Assembly (NCBI GenBank): GCA_001898505.1
Contig: MKTZ01000015.1
Span: 1 to 64,000, forward strand
DNA from: Sphingobacteriales bacterium 50-39
Lineage (GTDB): Bacteria > Bacteroidota > Bacteroidia > Chitinophagales > Chitinophagaceae
Reading direction: 5' to 3'
Length of the DNA stretch: 64,000 bases
The translations under genes were made by a program, and so were the position numbers. The notes under the pieces are model-generated. The model was not told where the DNA came from, did no database searches, and saw only the letters and a list, made by a program, of their open reading frames with translations. Positions 1-9,115 of the stretch are shown here, in pieces (position 1 is the first letter of the stretch; each line of letters starts with the position of its first letter).

Positions 1-2120
1 GTGATGCGGGTATCCACACGGCTCCAGATGTCGACGATCTGGTTGTAACGTTCGTTGTTCGTGATCAGACCCATATTGTAGTTGTCCCACACCTCATTCA
101 CCTCACCCTTGGCATTCTCCAGCAATTCTTCCTTCGTATCGGGAATGATCAGGTCATTGATATTAAAGGACAATCCACCACGGAAGGCCATACGGAAACC
201 AAGTTGCTTGATATCATCCAGGAACTTCACCGTCTTGGGGATATTCGTCCATTTGATGATATTACCGATGATCTCCCGGAGGGATTTCTTCGTCAGCAGG
301 GCATTCACAAAACCTACTTCCGTAGGAACGAACTGGTTGAACAGTACCCTTCCCACCGTAGTCTCGAGCAGCTTGTTCTCCAGCTGGTCATTATTGCCTC
401 TTACCTGTGTCTTGACCTTTATATAAGCGTGCAGGTCTACACGTTGCTCGTTATAAGCTATAATTACTTCTTCGGCACTGTAGAAAATCTTGGCTTCACC
501 TTTCACCTTCTCCTTGTCTGTAGACTTCCGGCCCTTGGTGATATAGTAAAGACCCAACACCATGTCCTGGCTGGGCAGCGTGATAGGCGTACCATTCTGC
601 GGGTTGAGAATGTTGTGAGAAGACAGCATCAGCAGCTGCGCTTCCAGGATGGCCGCGCTGCTCAGCGGTACGTGAACCGCCATCTGGTCACCGTCAAAGT
701 CGGCGTTGAAGGCCGTACACACCAGCGGGTGCAGCTGAATAGCCTTACCTTCGATCAGCTTGGGCTGGAAGGCCTGGATAGACAACCTGTGCAGCGTTGG
801 AGCACGGTTCAGCATCACCGGATGCCCTTTCAATATATTTTCGAGGATATCCCAAACAATGGCTTCTTTCTTGTCTACCAGCTTCCTGGCGCTCTTCACC
901 GTCTTTACGATACCCCTCTCGATCAGCTTGCGGATGATAAAGGGTTTGAACAGCTCGGCAGCCATGTCCTTCGGAAGACCGCACTCGTGCAGCTTCAGCT
1001 CAGGCCCTACAACGATAACGCTTCTGCCGGAGTAGTCCACGCGTTTACCCAACAGGTTCTGACGGAACCGGCCTTGCTTGCCCTTCAATACGTCGCTGAG
1101 GGACTTCAACGCACGTCCACCCTCCGCCTTTACGGCATTGGACTTACGGCTGTTGTCGAACAGAGAGTCGATCGCCTCCTGCAGCATACGCTTTTCGTTA
1201 CGTAAGATCACCTCAGGAGCCTTGATCTCCAACAATCGCTTCAGACGGTTGTTACGGATGATCACCCTGCGGTAAAGATCATTCAGGTCGGAAGACGCAA
1301 AACGTCCGCCATCCAGCGGTACCAGGGGACGCAGTTCCGGAGGTATCACCGGAATATATTGCATTACCATCCACTCGGGACGGTTCGTGATCCTGGAATT
1401 GGCATCCCGGAACGCTTCTACCACGCTCAGACGCTTCAAGGCATCCGCCTTGCGCTGCTGGGAAGTCTCATTGGCGGCAGCATTCCGCAGATCAAAGGAC
1501 AGCTGATCCAGCTCGATCCTTTCCAGCAGATCATGTACTGCCTCCGCTCCCATCTTGGCAATGAACTTCGCGGGATCTTCATCCGGCAGATACTGATTGT
1601 CCTTTGGCAGGGTGTCCAGTATCTCTAAATATTCTTCTTCCGTGAGCAGGTCGCCGTAATTCTGCCCCTTATCCGTACGGATACCAGGCTGGATCACGAC
1701 ATATCTTTCATAATAAACGATACTTTCCAATTTCTTCGAGCTCATGCCCAATAAATAACCGATCTTGTTAGGCAGGGACTTGAAGTACCAAATATGAACT
1801 ACAGGCACCACCAGCTTGATGTGGCCCATGCGTTCCCGGCGCACCTTCTTCTCCGTCACCTCCACACCACAACGGTCGCAGACAATGCCCTTATACCGGA
1901 TCCTCTTATACTTGCCGCAGGCGCACTCGTAATCCTTCACAGGACCGAATATACGCTCGCAGAACAGCCCATCCCTTTCAGGCTTGTACGTGCGGTAGTT
2001 GATGGTTTCCGGCTTGAGGACCTCCCCGTAGGACCTTTCCAGGATACTGTCGGGAGAAGCTAATCCGATGGTGATTTTTGAGAAAGTGGCTCTGGGACGA
2101 TTTTCTTTTTTAATAGCCAT
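1..2120 (-). CDS. rpoC: RNA polymerase subunit beta' (N-terminal part, runs off the left edge)
   Basis: Encodes the first 706 residues of the beta' subunit; the 3' end lies outside the window. The zinc-ribbon cysteines of the clamp are visible at residues 66, 68, 81 and 84 (CxC-x12-CxxC), and the catalytic NADFDGDQM loop that binds the active-site Mg lies at residues 472-480. The start ([10 protein letters not shown]) is the first ATG after an open intergenic stretch and matches the usual Bacteroidota beta' N-terminus. What is odd is the context: the gene directly upstream on the same strand is a small SnoaL-like gene and not rpoB; the C-terminal part of rpoB appears only at the far right of the window, about 59.5 kb away. 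A -7 element sits 91 bases upstream, so the gene probably has its own promoter. Identification is certain. Confidence 0.98.
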   Translation of the reverse strand, partial: MAIKKENRPRATFSKITIGLASPDSILERSYGEVLKPETINYRTYKPERDGLFCERIFGPVKDYECACGKYKRIRYKGIVCDRCGVEVTEKKVRRERMGHIKLVVPVVHIWYFKSLPNKIGYLLGMSSKKLESIVYYERYVVIQPGIRTDKGQNYGDLLTEEEYLEILDTLPKDNQYLPDEDPAKFIAKMGAEAVHDLLERIELDQLSFDLRNAAANETSQQRKADALKRLSVVEAFRDANSRITNRPEWMVMQYIPVIPPELRPLVPLDGGRFASSDLNDLYRRVIIRNNRLKRLLEIKAPEVILRNEKRMLQEAIDSLFDNSRKSNAVKAEGGRALKSLSDVLKGKQGRFRQNLLGKRVDYSGRSVIVVGPELKLHECGLPKDMAAELFKPFIIRKLIERGIVKTVKSARKLVDKKEAIVWDILENILKGHPVMLNRAPTLHRLSIQAFQPKLIEGKAIQLHPLVCTAFNADFDGDQMAVHVPLSSAAILEAQLLMLSSHNILNPQNGTPITLPSQDMVLGLYYITKGRKSTDKEKVKGEAKIFYSAEEVIIAYNEQRVDLHAYIKVKTQVRGNNDQLENKLLETTVGRVLFNQFVPTEVGFVNALLTKKSLREIIGNIIKWTNIPKTVKFLDDIKQLGFRMAFRGGLSFNINDLIIPDTKEELLENAKGEVNEVWDNYNMGLITNNERYNQIVDIWSRVDTRI

Positions 2121-2210
2121 ATTGCAATATGCGGTTTTTTATACTGATAACCAATAAGTTAGGCTCAACGCTCAGGATCGAGCTACCCACTGAGCCCAAA
2201 TTAAGGAGGG

Positions 2211-2218
2211 CAAAGGTA
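2211..2218 (-). promoter_or_regulatory. candidate -7 promoter element for rpoC
   Basis: On the minus strand this reads TACCTTTG, a perfect match to the Bacteroidota TAnnTTTG element. It would give a 5' leader of roughly 85 nt to the rpoC ATG. A good TTG/TTTG -33 partner at 19-21 bases is not evident; the nearest TTTTGGG is about 27 bases upstream. The element matters because rpoC is not next to rpoB here and needs its own initiation site. Confidence 0.5.
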
Positions 2219-2351
2219 CGAATTTAATTAGAAATAACATTAACCCAAAATCTTTTACAGCTCTCTTTTGGTTCGCCCTTCGCCCCCCTTTTTGGTCCCC
2301 CGGTCAACCACCGGGCCAGCCACTAAAAAACACCTGCTTAGCTCAAAAGGT

Positions 2352-2735
2352 TCAGCTCACAAAGTTCAGCTCTCCGGCAAATGTCTGACGGAGTATCTTA
2401 CCTTCCTTCATTATAAAAGTGTCGGTCGCAAACGGCACGACAAGGCGTGGCGTCCTGGCATGCCAGACGATCAGTATCAATTCGTCCACGACTACCGTTT
2501 TGTCCAGCTCAAAAGAGGTCTGCAGCTTGGGAAAATATACTATCAGGTCCGTAAAAAAACCCTCAATCTCCTTTGGGCCTGAATAGGTCCCCTGCGGGGT
2601 CACCATGACGGACTCCTCCGTATAGTCGGACATCAACGTCTTCAGGTCATGCTCCATAAACGCGTTCAAATGCCGCGTCAGAATAGCCCTGGAAACATTG
2701 TTCAGGGTTTTTGGCTCGTTTAGATCTTTTATCAT
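2352..2735 (-). CDS. SnoaL/NTF2-like small protein
   Basis: 127 residues with the look of a SnoaL/NTF2-like cone fold: an N-terminal helical stretch followed by the pattern of a helix, then strands (SVMVTPQGTYSGPKEI, then a C-terminal strand pair ending in FIMKEGKILRQTFAGELN). Proteins of this superfamily are small isomerases, cyclases, dehydratases or non-enzymatic ligand binders; nothing here fixes the substrate. Its start overlaps the end of the upstream gene by four bases (ATGA), so the two are translationally coupled and probably work together. Downstream is rpoC, 231 bases away. Fold assignment is fairly sure from the pattern; function is unknown. Confidence 0.6.
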   Translation of the reverse strand: MIKDLNEPKTLNNVSRAILTRHLNAFMEHDLKTLMSDYTEESVMVTPQGTYSGPKEIEGFFTDLIVYFPKLQTSFELDKTVVVDELILIVWHARTPRLVVPFATDTFIMKEGKILRQTFAGELNFVS

Positions 2736-3049
2736 ATGCTTATAAATTCATCGTTCAATACAATAGACATATCATACTGCTCCACCCGCAGCGACTCAGG
2801 CAACACACCATATCTCACCGGTATATAACTGGCAAGCTCAGAATTCAAAAATTCCTTTCTTGCAGCTTGATCCTCAAATATATAGATCCCACTAATGGCG
2901 CCTGTGGAGACTTCGCTCAGGTAGTATTTCTGAATAAGACCGGGCACCTCCCTGAAAGCTTCCAGGTCCTCGGAACAGATGGTCATCAGCTCCTCCGCAC
3001 TAAAAGAGGACTGGAATTTCACCGACAATACCGCTTCCGCGTTTTTCAT
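2732..3049 (-). CDS. YdhR-like dimeric alpha/beta-barrel protein (putative)
   Basis: 105 residues, no signal peptide. The strand-helix-helix-strand pattern (VLSVKFQSSFSAEELM, then FREVPGLIQKYYL, then GISGIYIFEDQAARKEF-type segments) resembles the YdhR/ABM family of dimeric alpha/beta barrels, often annotated as putative monooxygenases that protect against or process small aromatic compounds. The family assignment rests on pattern recognition only. It is the first gene of a two-gene unit with the overlapping SnoaL-like gene. A -7 element (TACCTTTG on the minus strand) lies about 65 bases upstream of its ATG, beyond the end of the AraC-type regulator gene, so the regulator may control this pair. 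Confidence 0.5.
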   Translation of the reverse strand: MKNAEAVLSVKFQSSFSAEELMTICSEDLEAFREVPGLIQKYYLSEVSTGAISGIYIFEDQAARKEFLNSELASYIPVRYGVLPESLRVEQYDMSIVLNDEFISI

Positions 3050-3113
3050 TTCAGCTGATTTATTGATTAAGAATGTCCGGAGAACGGAACCGGGGATCCG
3101 TTCCGGTAAACAG

Positions 3114-3121
3114 CAAAGGTA
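3114..3121 (-). promoter_or_regulatory. candidate -7 promoter element
   Basis: Reads TACCTTTG on the minus strand, the Bacteroidota -7 consensus, between the AraC-type regulator and the YdhR-like gene. No clear -33 TTG at the usual distance. It would start a short transcript covering the YdhR-like/SnoaL-like pair. Confidence 0.4.
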
Positions 3122-3177
3122 GAAGCAGAGGATGCCCCACCTGTCGACTGAACAGCCGCAAAAATCGACTCTGCGGT

Positions 3178-4062
3178 CTAAATTCCGGCCACGGGCGTCC
3201 CGGAATGCTGCTGGCGGTATTGTAATGGCGTGAGCCCGTATTTGGACTTGAATACCCTGATAAAATGAGAAGTATCCTCAAATCCACATTCCAAAGAAAT
3301 ATCGTGTACAGGCAGGTCCGTGCCCAGCAATTTCCGATGAGCATGCTCAAGCCTCCTCGATTTAAGCCAGGCTGCAGGAGTGGTCCCATAATGCTGCCCG
3401 AAAGCTTTTTTAAAGGTGGTCAGGCTCATATGACACAGCCGGGCATAATCCTTCAATTGGAGATTATAGGCGAAATTGGCTTCCATTATCCTTCCCATAT
3501 GGAATTCCCCATCCCGGGTCAGCGATAGGAAATAGTCCGTCAGCTCCCGGTGCTTTTCATGGTGGAACAGGCTTAAGAGCAGCTCTTCGAATTTCAGCAG
3601 CAGCAGCTCTTCATGCGGTTTCTCGGACAGGGACAAATAACTCTGGATGGATTGGTAGTAGCTCTTCAGCAATACATCCGGCTCCACCCGTAGGACCGCA
3701 TCCTGCTCGGAAATATCCTGCTCCGGCGCATTGGTCAATTCTTCATGTTTCAATAAGAATGCCCGGATGAAATCGTCCGGGATAAACATGAATATGGCGC
3801 AGAACTCCTCCTCGAAGAATTGATGAGATAGATTCGCGCCTTTTTTAATAAAGAGGATATCCCCATCGTTCACCTCATACGTATGGTACACCGTCCGCCA
3901 TGCCTTCTTACCCGATGCTATAAAGGCGAAATAATTCCTGTCCGACCAGAACCCAAGTTTCGTCTCCTCCGTCATACAGGTGTATTCGGCAAACAGCAAT
4001 TCGCTGACTTCTATTTTAGGAGTTAGACTGCTGTCTTTTATAAAGGAATATAAGTTGATCAT
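3178..4062 (-). CDS. AraC-family transcriptional regulator
   Basis: 294 residues. The C-terminal ~100 residues contain the two helix-turn-helix units of AraC/XylS regulators: LKDYARLCHMSLTTFKKAF and then DISLECGFEDTSHFIRVFK followed by YGLTPLQYRQ, which is the family signature. The N-terminal ~160 residues are a cupin-like sensing half (strands around FAFIASGKKAWRTVYHTYEV) of unknown ligand. The start codon overlaps the stop of the upstream 519-residue protein by four bases, so it is co-translated with it. It points toward the YdhR-like/SnoaL-like pair, which is a reasonable but unproven target. Confidence 0.9.
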   Translation of the reverse strand: MINLYSFIKDSSLTPKIEVSELLFAEYTCMTEETKLGFWSDRNYFAFIASGKKAWRTVYHTYEVNDGDILFIKKGANLSHQFFEEEFCAIFMFIPDDFIRAFLLKHEELTNAPEQDISEQDAVLRVEPDVLLKSYYQSIQSYLSLSEKPHEELLLLKFEELLLSLFHHEKHRELTDYFLSLTRDGEFHMGRIMEANFAYNLQLKDYARLCHMSLTTFKKAFGQHYGTTPAAWLKSRRLEHAHRKLLGTDLPVHDISLECGFEDTSHFIRVFKSKYGLTPLQYRQQHSGTPVAGI

Positions 4063-5618
4063 GGCATTATAGCCCGCCTGCCTCCTTTCAGGTATTTTTC
4101 CCTGATCACATCCTGCACCGGCACATTCTCCATCTTGCTCTCCAGCCAGGAAATAATGTCCAGATACACAAAAGCCCTGGTCTCGAACCTGTTCTTCTCA
4201 TATTTCTTCAACTTCTCCAACAGCTTCTCCAATTCAGGACGTATCCTGTCCGGTGAAAGATTGAAGGACTTCCGAAGGAATCTAAATATTTCCTCTTCCA
4301 CCAGGCTCAAATTCTCCATTTTCGCCATAAATCGGTACACCGATTTGGTCAGGTACTCCAGCAATTGGTAATTCCCCAGCTCATAATGCGCGATCAGATG
4401 CAGCAGCCTTGAATAACACTGAAGATCCGTCCGCAGGTCCACCTTCCAATTAATGATCTTGTTCAGATAGTCTATCGTCCGCTCATAATCCCCGCTCCCA
4501 AAATACAGACACGCTATCTTGTAATAAAAAACCAGAATCCTGTGCCGATCCAGATAGATCCAGTACTCCCCCAGCTTCTCCTCTATGTACGGCACCAGCT
4601 CCAGCCCCTCCGTAAAAGTCCCGTCCAGGAAATGCTTGTTCAGCTTGGATATATACAGGTACACAAAGGTCTGTATCCGGTTGTTTATATTCCCCGTCAC
4701 AATGGGAGATTGAGAGAACTCCTCGAACTGCCGCAACGTCTCCGTGAACCTGGGATAATTCATAAGGTCAAAATGTGCCCCTAGAAGGTTATGCATCCCC
4801 TTGATATAATGCGACGTCTCGATAGCCAGCATATATGGCTCCTTCTCGAAAAGATCCACCCACCGCTGCGTATAGCGATAATACATAAGAAAATCCTGCC
4901 GGATAAAAGCATACCAGCAGAAGCTTTGATATTGATACAGCTTCTCGTAAAAACCGGAGCACTCGCTAAGGTCGGCCGGAAGGTTCTTCTCGAAGAACTC
5001 CTGCACCGCGATCTCGTCCTTCTCGTTGCGGGCTACCCCATTGCGGATATACCAGCTGTATAGCTTAAGCGCCAGGTTGGAGAGCTTGCTCATCAATTGC
5101 AGATGTGCATTCACTTCATCTACCTCCGACGTCAGCCTGTCTGCCCTATCCTGCATACTTCGTGTTATATGCAGCGCCTCGATGGTCTTTTCAAAGAAAA
5201 GTATTTGCAAAAGGAAAGTGGTTTGATTATGGGCCTTCGCATTCTCCTTTATCTTATCTAACACCTTGAGACTCTGAAGATATAACCCCTTATTGTAAAG
5301 TATTCTTGCATGATCCAGCTGCTCGTGCAGCAGGATGTCGATATTTGCTTCCTGCCGGATGAGCCGCAGGCTGGTGAGTATCTCCCGATACAAATGAGCC
5401 TTTGCGTTGGACAGCTGTTGTTTCTTGAGGCTTTTGCTTTTCTTTAACAATTGCGCCTCGTCATACTCCTCCATTTTATCCAGAGCGTCAAAGAGTTGTA
5501 TGCTTTGCAGATCCTCGCTGGCTGAATTTCGCTTGATATAGAGCTTAAAGTTGCGTTTCTCCGACTTTTCCAGAGATTTTACCAGTTGGAACAGGGCATC
5601 TGAACTTCGGTTGGGCAT
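4059..5618 (-). CDS. large all-helical protein of unknown function (TPR-like)
   Basis: 519 residues, no signal peptide or membrane segment, predicted almost entirely helical and rich in Leu, Glu, Lys and Tyr. Repeated helix pairs such as LYNKGLYLQSLKVLDKIKEN and LYFGSGDYERTIDYLNKIIN have the spacing of tetratricopeptide-like repeats, so it is probably a cytoplasmic scaffold or sensor. I do not recognise a named family. It is the first gene of a unit with the AraC-type regulator, with which it overlaps by four bases. It is transcribed divergently from leuA, and a good promoter lies in the shared upstream region. Confidence 0.75.
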   Translation of the reverse strand: MPNRSSDALFQLVKSLEKSEKRNFKLYIKRNSASEDLQSIQLFDALDKMEEYDEAQLLKKSKSLKKQQLSNAKAHLYREILTSLRLIRQEANIDILLHEQLDHARILYNKGLYLQSLKVLDKIKENAKAHNQTTFLLQILFFEKTIEALHITRSMQDRADRLTSEVDEVNAHLQLMSKLSNLALKLYSWYIRNGVARNEKDEIAVQEFFEKNLPADLSECSGFYEKLYQYQSFCWYAFIRQDFLMYYRYTQRWVDLFEKEPYMLAIETSHYIKGMHNLLGAHFDLMNYPRFTETLRQFEEFSQSPIVTGNINNRIQTFVYLYISKLNKHFLDGTFTEGLELVPYIEEKLGEYWIYLDRHRILVFYYKIACLYFGSGDYERTIDYLNKIINWKVDLRTDLQCYSRLLHLIAHYELGNYQLLEYLTKSVYRFMAKMENLSLVEEEIFRFLRKSFNLSPDRIRPELEKLLEKLKKYEKNRFETRAFVYLDIISWLESKMENVPVQDVIREKYLKGGRRAIMP

Positions 5619-5687
5619 CGTAATTTAAAACTTTAAAATCCTTTACAGCAGCGGGTTTTGGAAGAAAAAGCCCCCATTAAAAGGTGT

Positions 5688-5710
5688 AAAATCATATTAA
5701 TTATGATTTT
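5688..5710. repeat. perfect inverted repeat in the leuA upstream region
   Basis: AAAATCATA, five bases, TATGATTTT: a perfect 9-bp AT-rich palindrome between the two divergent genes. It may be an operator or part of a leader RNA; it has no T-tract that would make it a terminator. Confidence 0.4.
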
Positions 5711-5757
5711 AAGCCCAAAATAAAGAAAGCTAAATTTATTTTTCCGGAATAGGCATA

Positions 5758-5789
5758 CAAAGATAATATCCGTTCCCGAAACGAACCAA
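5758..5789 (-). promoter_or_regulatory. promoter of the 519-residue helical protein gene
   Basis: On the minus strand: TTG (5789-5787), 21 bases, TATCTTTG (5765-5758). This matches the Bacteroidota -33/-7 pattern. The -33 part overlaps the palindromic element at 5780-5810. The transcript would have a leader of about 130 nt. Confidence 0.55.
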
Positions 5790-5810
5790 TGGTTCGTTGT
5801 CCGTGAGGAC
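5780..5810. repeat. double-hairpin palindromic element, copy 1
   Basis: AACGAACC-AAT-GGTTCGTT followed by GTCC-GTGA-GGAC: two adjacent perfect hairpins. The same two-hairpin unit occurs in inverted orientation at 9042-9071. It lies 35 bases before the leuA ATG. Confidence 0.65.
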
Positions 5811-5844
5811 AGACATTAAACATCTAACACCTATAAATAATTCT

Positions 5845-7014
5845 ATGTCCGACAAAAAGATCTACATTTTCGATACCACTCTCCGGGATGGCGAGCAGGT
5901 GCCTGGCTGTAAGCTCAATACTGCTGAAAAGGTCGAGCTGGCCCAGCACCTGGAAGCCCTTGGCGTCGATATCATCGAAGCGGGCTTCCCCATCTCCAGC
6001 CCCGGTGACTTTCACTCCGTGGAAGAGATCGCCAAGATCGTTAAAGAAGCCACCGTCTGCGGCCTCACCCGCGCCGTTCAGAAGGATATAGAGTGCGCCG
6101 CACAGGCGCTCAAACACGCCAAACGCCCCCGTATCCACACCGGCATCGGCACGTCCGACTTTCACATAAAGAGCAAGTTCAACTCCACCCGGGATGAGAT
6201 CATTCAACGCGCCGTTCAGGCCGTAAAATGGGCCCGCAACCTCGTGGATGACGTAGAGTTCTTCGCGGAAGACGCCGGCCGCACCGATAACGAATACCTG
6301 GCCCGTGTAGTCGAAGCCGTCATCGCCGCCGGAGCCACGGTCGTCAATATACCCGATACCACAGGCTACTGCCTTCCCGATCAATACGGTGAAAAGATAG
6401 CTTTCCTGATCAACAACGTAAAGAATGTCGACAAGGCCGTCCTCTCCTGCCATTGCCACAACGACCTCGGCCTGGCTACTGCCAACTCCATCGCCGGCAT
6501 CCGCGGCGGCGCCCGCCAGATAGAATGTACTATCAACGGCCTCGGCGAAAGAGCCGGCAACACTTCCCTGGAAGAAGTGGTCATGGTGATCAAACAGCAC
6601 AAACACCTGGGATTCTATACCAATATAAAAACAGAAAAGCTCAACCCCATGAGCCGCCTGGTTTCGGACACCATGCGCATGCCCGTACAGCCCAACAAGG
6701 CCATCGTAGGGGCCAACGCCTTCTCCCACTCCTCCGGCATCCACCAGGACGGATTCCTCAAGGACGCCTCCACCTACGAGATCATCAACCCCGATGAAGT
6801 GGGCGCCGACGGCTCCAAGATCGTACTGACAGCCCGCAGCGGCCGCAGCGCCCTCGCCTTCCGCTTCCAGAAGCTGGGCTACACATTTAATCGCAACGAC
6901 ATCGACGTATTATACGAAAGGTTCCTAAAAGTAGCAGACACGAAAAAAGAGGTAGTTGAAGCTGACCTTGAAGAGCTGGCAAAAGCTTATAACAAGACAG
7001 CCGTTACTGCCTGA
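5845..7014 (+). CDS. leuA: 2-isopropylmalate synthase, short form
   Basis: 389 residues. It condenses acetyl-CoA with 2-oxoisovalerate, the first committed step to leucine. The DTTLRDGEQ motif near residue 10 and the metal-binding histidines in SCHCHNDLG and the GLGERAGN segment identify the HMGL-like TIM barrel. The start is the ATG of MSDKKIYIF; an in-frame TTG 48 bases upstream would read through the palindromic element and is unlikely. The length is that of the barrel plus a short tail, lacking the ~120-residue C-terminal domain that gives leucine feedback inhibition in the long forms. Homocitrate or citramalate synthase activity is possible from sequence alone, but the leuCDB neighbours settle it as LeuA. 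Confidence 0.93.
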   Translation: MSDKKIYIFDTTLRDGEQVPGCKLNTAEKVELAQHLEALGVDIIEAGFPISSPGDFHSVEEIAKIVKEATVCGLTRAVQKDIECAAQALKHAKRPRIHTGIGTSDFHIKSKFNSTRDEIIQRAVQAVKWARNLVDDVEFFAEDAGRTDNEYLARVVEAVIAAGATVVNIPDTTGYCLPDQYGEKIAFLINNVKNVDKAVLSCHCHNDLGLATANSIAGIRGGARQIECTINGLGERAGNTSLEEVVMVIKQHKHLGFYTNIKTEKLNPMSRLVSDTMRMPVQPNKAIVGANAFSHSSGIHQDGFLKDASTYEIINPDEVGADGSKIVLTARSGRSALAFRFQKLGYTFNRNDIDVLYERFLKVADTKKEVVEADLEELAKAYNKTAVTA

Positions 7015-7031
7015 GTGGACCTGCGGTCCAC
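7015..7031. repeat. hairpin between leuA and leuC
   Basis: GTGGACC-TGC-GGTCCAC, a perfect 7-bp stem with a 3-nt loop directly after the leuA stop codon. It has no T-tract, so it is more likely an mRNA-stabilising or processing hairpin than a terminator. Confidence 0.5.
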
Positions 7032-7050
7032 CGGCACAACAAGAGTGAGT

Positions 7051-8448
7051 ATGGCAAAAACACTATTTGAAAAGATCTGGGACAGCCACGTGGTTAAAAC
7101 CATCGAGGGAGGCCCCTCCGTCTTGTACATCGACAAACATTTCATTCACGAAGTCACCAGCCCCCAGGCATTCAAAGGGCTGGAGAAAAGAGGCATGGAA
7201 GTATTCCGCCCCCGGCAGATCGTTGCCACGGCGGACCACAACGTCCCCACCATCGACCAGCACCTTCCCATCAAGGACGAATTGTCCAGACTGCAGGTAC
7301 AGCAGTTGATTGCCAACTGCGCCCGGTATGGAGTTGAGCTGTACGGTCTCGGACATCCCTACCAGGGCATCGTACACGTGATTGGCCCCGAATTGGGCAT
7401 CACACAGCCCGGTATGACCATCGTATGCGGCGATAGCCACACCTCTACCCACGGTGCCTTCGGCGCCATCGCTTTTGGCATCGGTACCAGCGAAGTGGAA
7501 ATGGTAATGGCCACCCAATGCCTGCTGCAGAGCAAGCCGAAACTGATGCGCATCAATGTAGAAGGCCAGTTGGGCAAAGGCGTCGTTTCAAAGGATATTA
7601 TTCTATACATCATAGGGATGACAACTGCCAGCGGCGCCACCGGCTACTTCGTTGAATATGCAGGCTCCGCCATCCGCAACCTCTCCATGGAAGCCCGGAT
7701 GACCATCTGCAATATGAGCATCGAAATGGGCGCACGCGGTGGCATGATCGCACCCGACCAGACCACGTTCGCGTATATCAAAGGACGCGAGTTCGCCCCC
7801 AAAGGCGCGGAGTGGGATAAAAAGGTCGCCCAATGGTCAGAGCTCTATTCCGACCCGGACGCCCGATTCGATATCGAGATCAACATCGACGCAGCCGATA
7901 TCGAGCCCATGGTCACTTACGGCACCAACCCAGGGATGGGCATTGGTATTACGGGACACATTCCCGCCCTGACGGAGATCTCCGAAAAGGAAAAACCAGG
8001 CTTTCTCAAATCCCTCGCCTATATGGGCCTGCAGGCAGGCGCCCCTATCAAAGGCAGAAAAGTGGACTATGTCTTCATCGGAAGCTGTACCAACTCCCGC
8101 ATCGAAGATCTGCGCATGGTAGCCTCCTTCGTAAAAGGCCGCCACAAATCAAAAGACACCGAGGTCTGGATCGTCCCCGGCAGCAAGCAGGTAGAAAAAC
8201 AGGCAATAGAAGAAGGTCTCGATAAAGTATTCGAAGAAGCAGGATTCCATCTTCGCCAACCCGGTTGCTCAGCCTGCCTGGGAATGAATGAAGACAAGAT
8301 CCCCGCAGGAAAATATTGTATCTCCACCTCCAACCGCAACTTCGAAGGCAGACAAGGCCCCAATGCCCGTACACTGCTCGCCAGCCCGCTGACCGCAGCC
8401 CTGGCGGCTATTACAGGAGAAGTCGCAGACGTGAGGGAATATTTATAA
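7051..8448 (+). CDS. leuC: 3-isopropylmalate dehydratase large subunit
   Basis: 465 residues from the ATG of [15 protein letters not shown]; an earlier in-frame codon would read through the intergenic hairpin. With LeuD it isomerises 2-isopropylmalate to 3-isopropylmalate. The 4Fe-4S ligands are visible in FIGSCTNSR and in GCSACLGMN, and [14 protein letters not shown] is the aconitase-family substrate loop. The length is typical. Two stop codons in tandem follow, and the leuD ATG begins four bases after the first stop. Confidence 0.97.
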   Translation: MAKTLFEKIWDSHVVKTIEGGPSVLYIDKHFIHEVTSPQAFKGLEKRGMEVFRPRQIVATADHNVPTIDQHLPIKDELSRLQVQQLIANCARYGVELYGLGHPYQGIVHVIGPELGITQPGMTIVCGDSHTSTHGAFGAIAFGIGTSEVEMVMATQCLLQSKPKLMRINVEGQLGKGVVSKDIILYIIGMTTASGATGYFVEYAGSAIRNLSMEARMTICNMSIEMGARGGMIAPDQTTFAYIKGREFAPKGAEWDKKVAQWSELYSDPDARFDIEINIDAADIEPMVTYGTNPGMGIGITGHIPALTEISEKEKPGFLKSLAYMGLQAGAPIKGRKVDYVFIGSCTNSRIEDLRMVASFVKGRHKSKDTEVWIVPGSKQVEKQAIEEGLDKVFEEAGFHLRQPGCSACLGMNEDKIPAGKYCISTSNRNFEGRQGPNARTLLASPLTAALAAITGEVADVREYL

Positions 8449-8452
8449 TAAA

Positions 8453-9085
8453 ATGAGCAACAAATCTATAAATACCGTTCACTCCACCGCCGTCCCGCTC
8501 AACGTGGAGAACGTGGACACGGATCAGATCATACCCGCACGCTTCCTGAAGGCCACCAGCCGGGATGGGTTCGGGGAAAATTTATTCCGCGACTGGCGTT
8601 ATAACACCGACGGCAGCCCGAAAAAAGATTTCGTGCTCAATAACCCTGCCTGGGCAGGCAGGATACTGGTGGCTGCAAAGAACTTCGGATGCGGATCGAG
8701 CCGCGAACATGCCGCATGGGCTATCAAGGACGCAGGATTTGATGTCGTCATCAGTAGCTTCTTCGCGGATATTTTTAAAAACAATGCGCTGAATAATTTT
8801 CTGCTGCCTGTCACAGTGAGCGAAGACTTCCTTAAGGATATCTTCACCGCCATTGAAAAAGACCCATCCACCGTCATCACTGTCGATCTGCCCCAGCAGA
8901 CCATCACATTGGAACCCACTGGCCGGAAAGAAAAATTTGATATCAATAATTATAAAAAGACCTGCTTGCTGAATGGCTATGACGACATCGATTATCTGCT
9001 CAGCATCAGGAACGAAATCGAATCCTTTGAGTCTAATTTCTGTCCTTCGGACAACGAACCCGTGGTTCGTTCTGGAAGTCACTGA
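8453..9085 (+). CDS. leuD: 3-isopropylmalate dehydratase small subunit
   Basis: 210 residues, the swivel-domain partner of LeuC. The family core is clear: [13 protein letters not shown] near residue 20 and [14 protein letters not shown] near residue 75. The last ~17 residues (after IESFE) are not part of the family core: they are the translation of the palindromic element at 9042-9071, which has extended the reading frame. The leuB ATG follows 30 bases later. Confidence 0.96.
   Translation: MSNKSINTVHSTAVPLNVENVDTDQIIPARFLKATSRDGFGENLFRDWRYNTDGSPKKDFVLNNPAWAGRILVAAKNFGCGSSREHAAWAIKDAGFDVVISSFFADIFKNNALNNFLLPVTVSEDFLKDIFTAIEKDPSTVITVDLPQQTITLEPTGRKEKFDINNYKKTCLLNGYDDIDYLLSIRNEIESFESNFCPSDNEPVVRSGSH
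9042..9071. repeat. double-hairpin palindromic element, copy 2, inside the 3' end of leuD
   Basis: GTCC-TTC-GGAC followed by AACGAACC-CGT-GGTTCGTT. This is the reverse complement of the arrangement at 5780-5810, with only the loops differing. It is translated as the C-terminal tail of LeuD. A half copy (GTGGTTCGTTC) lies in the 3' end of amt at about 28461-28471. Confidence 0.65.
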
Positions 9086-9115
9086 TCATTTTAACCCTAT
9101 ACCAAACTCTATCGT

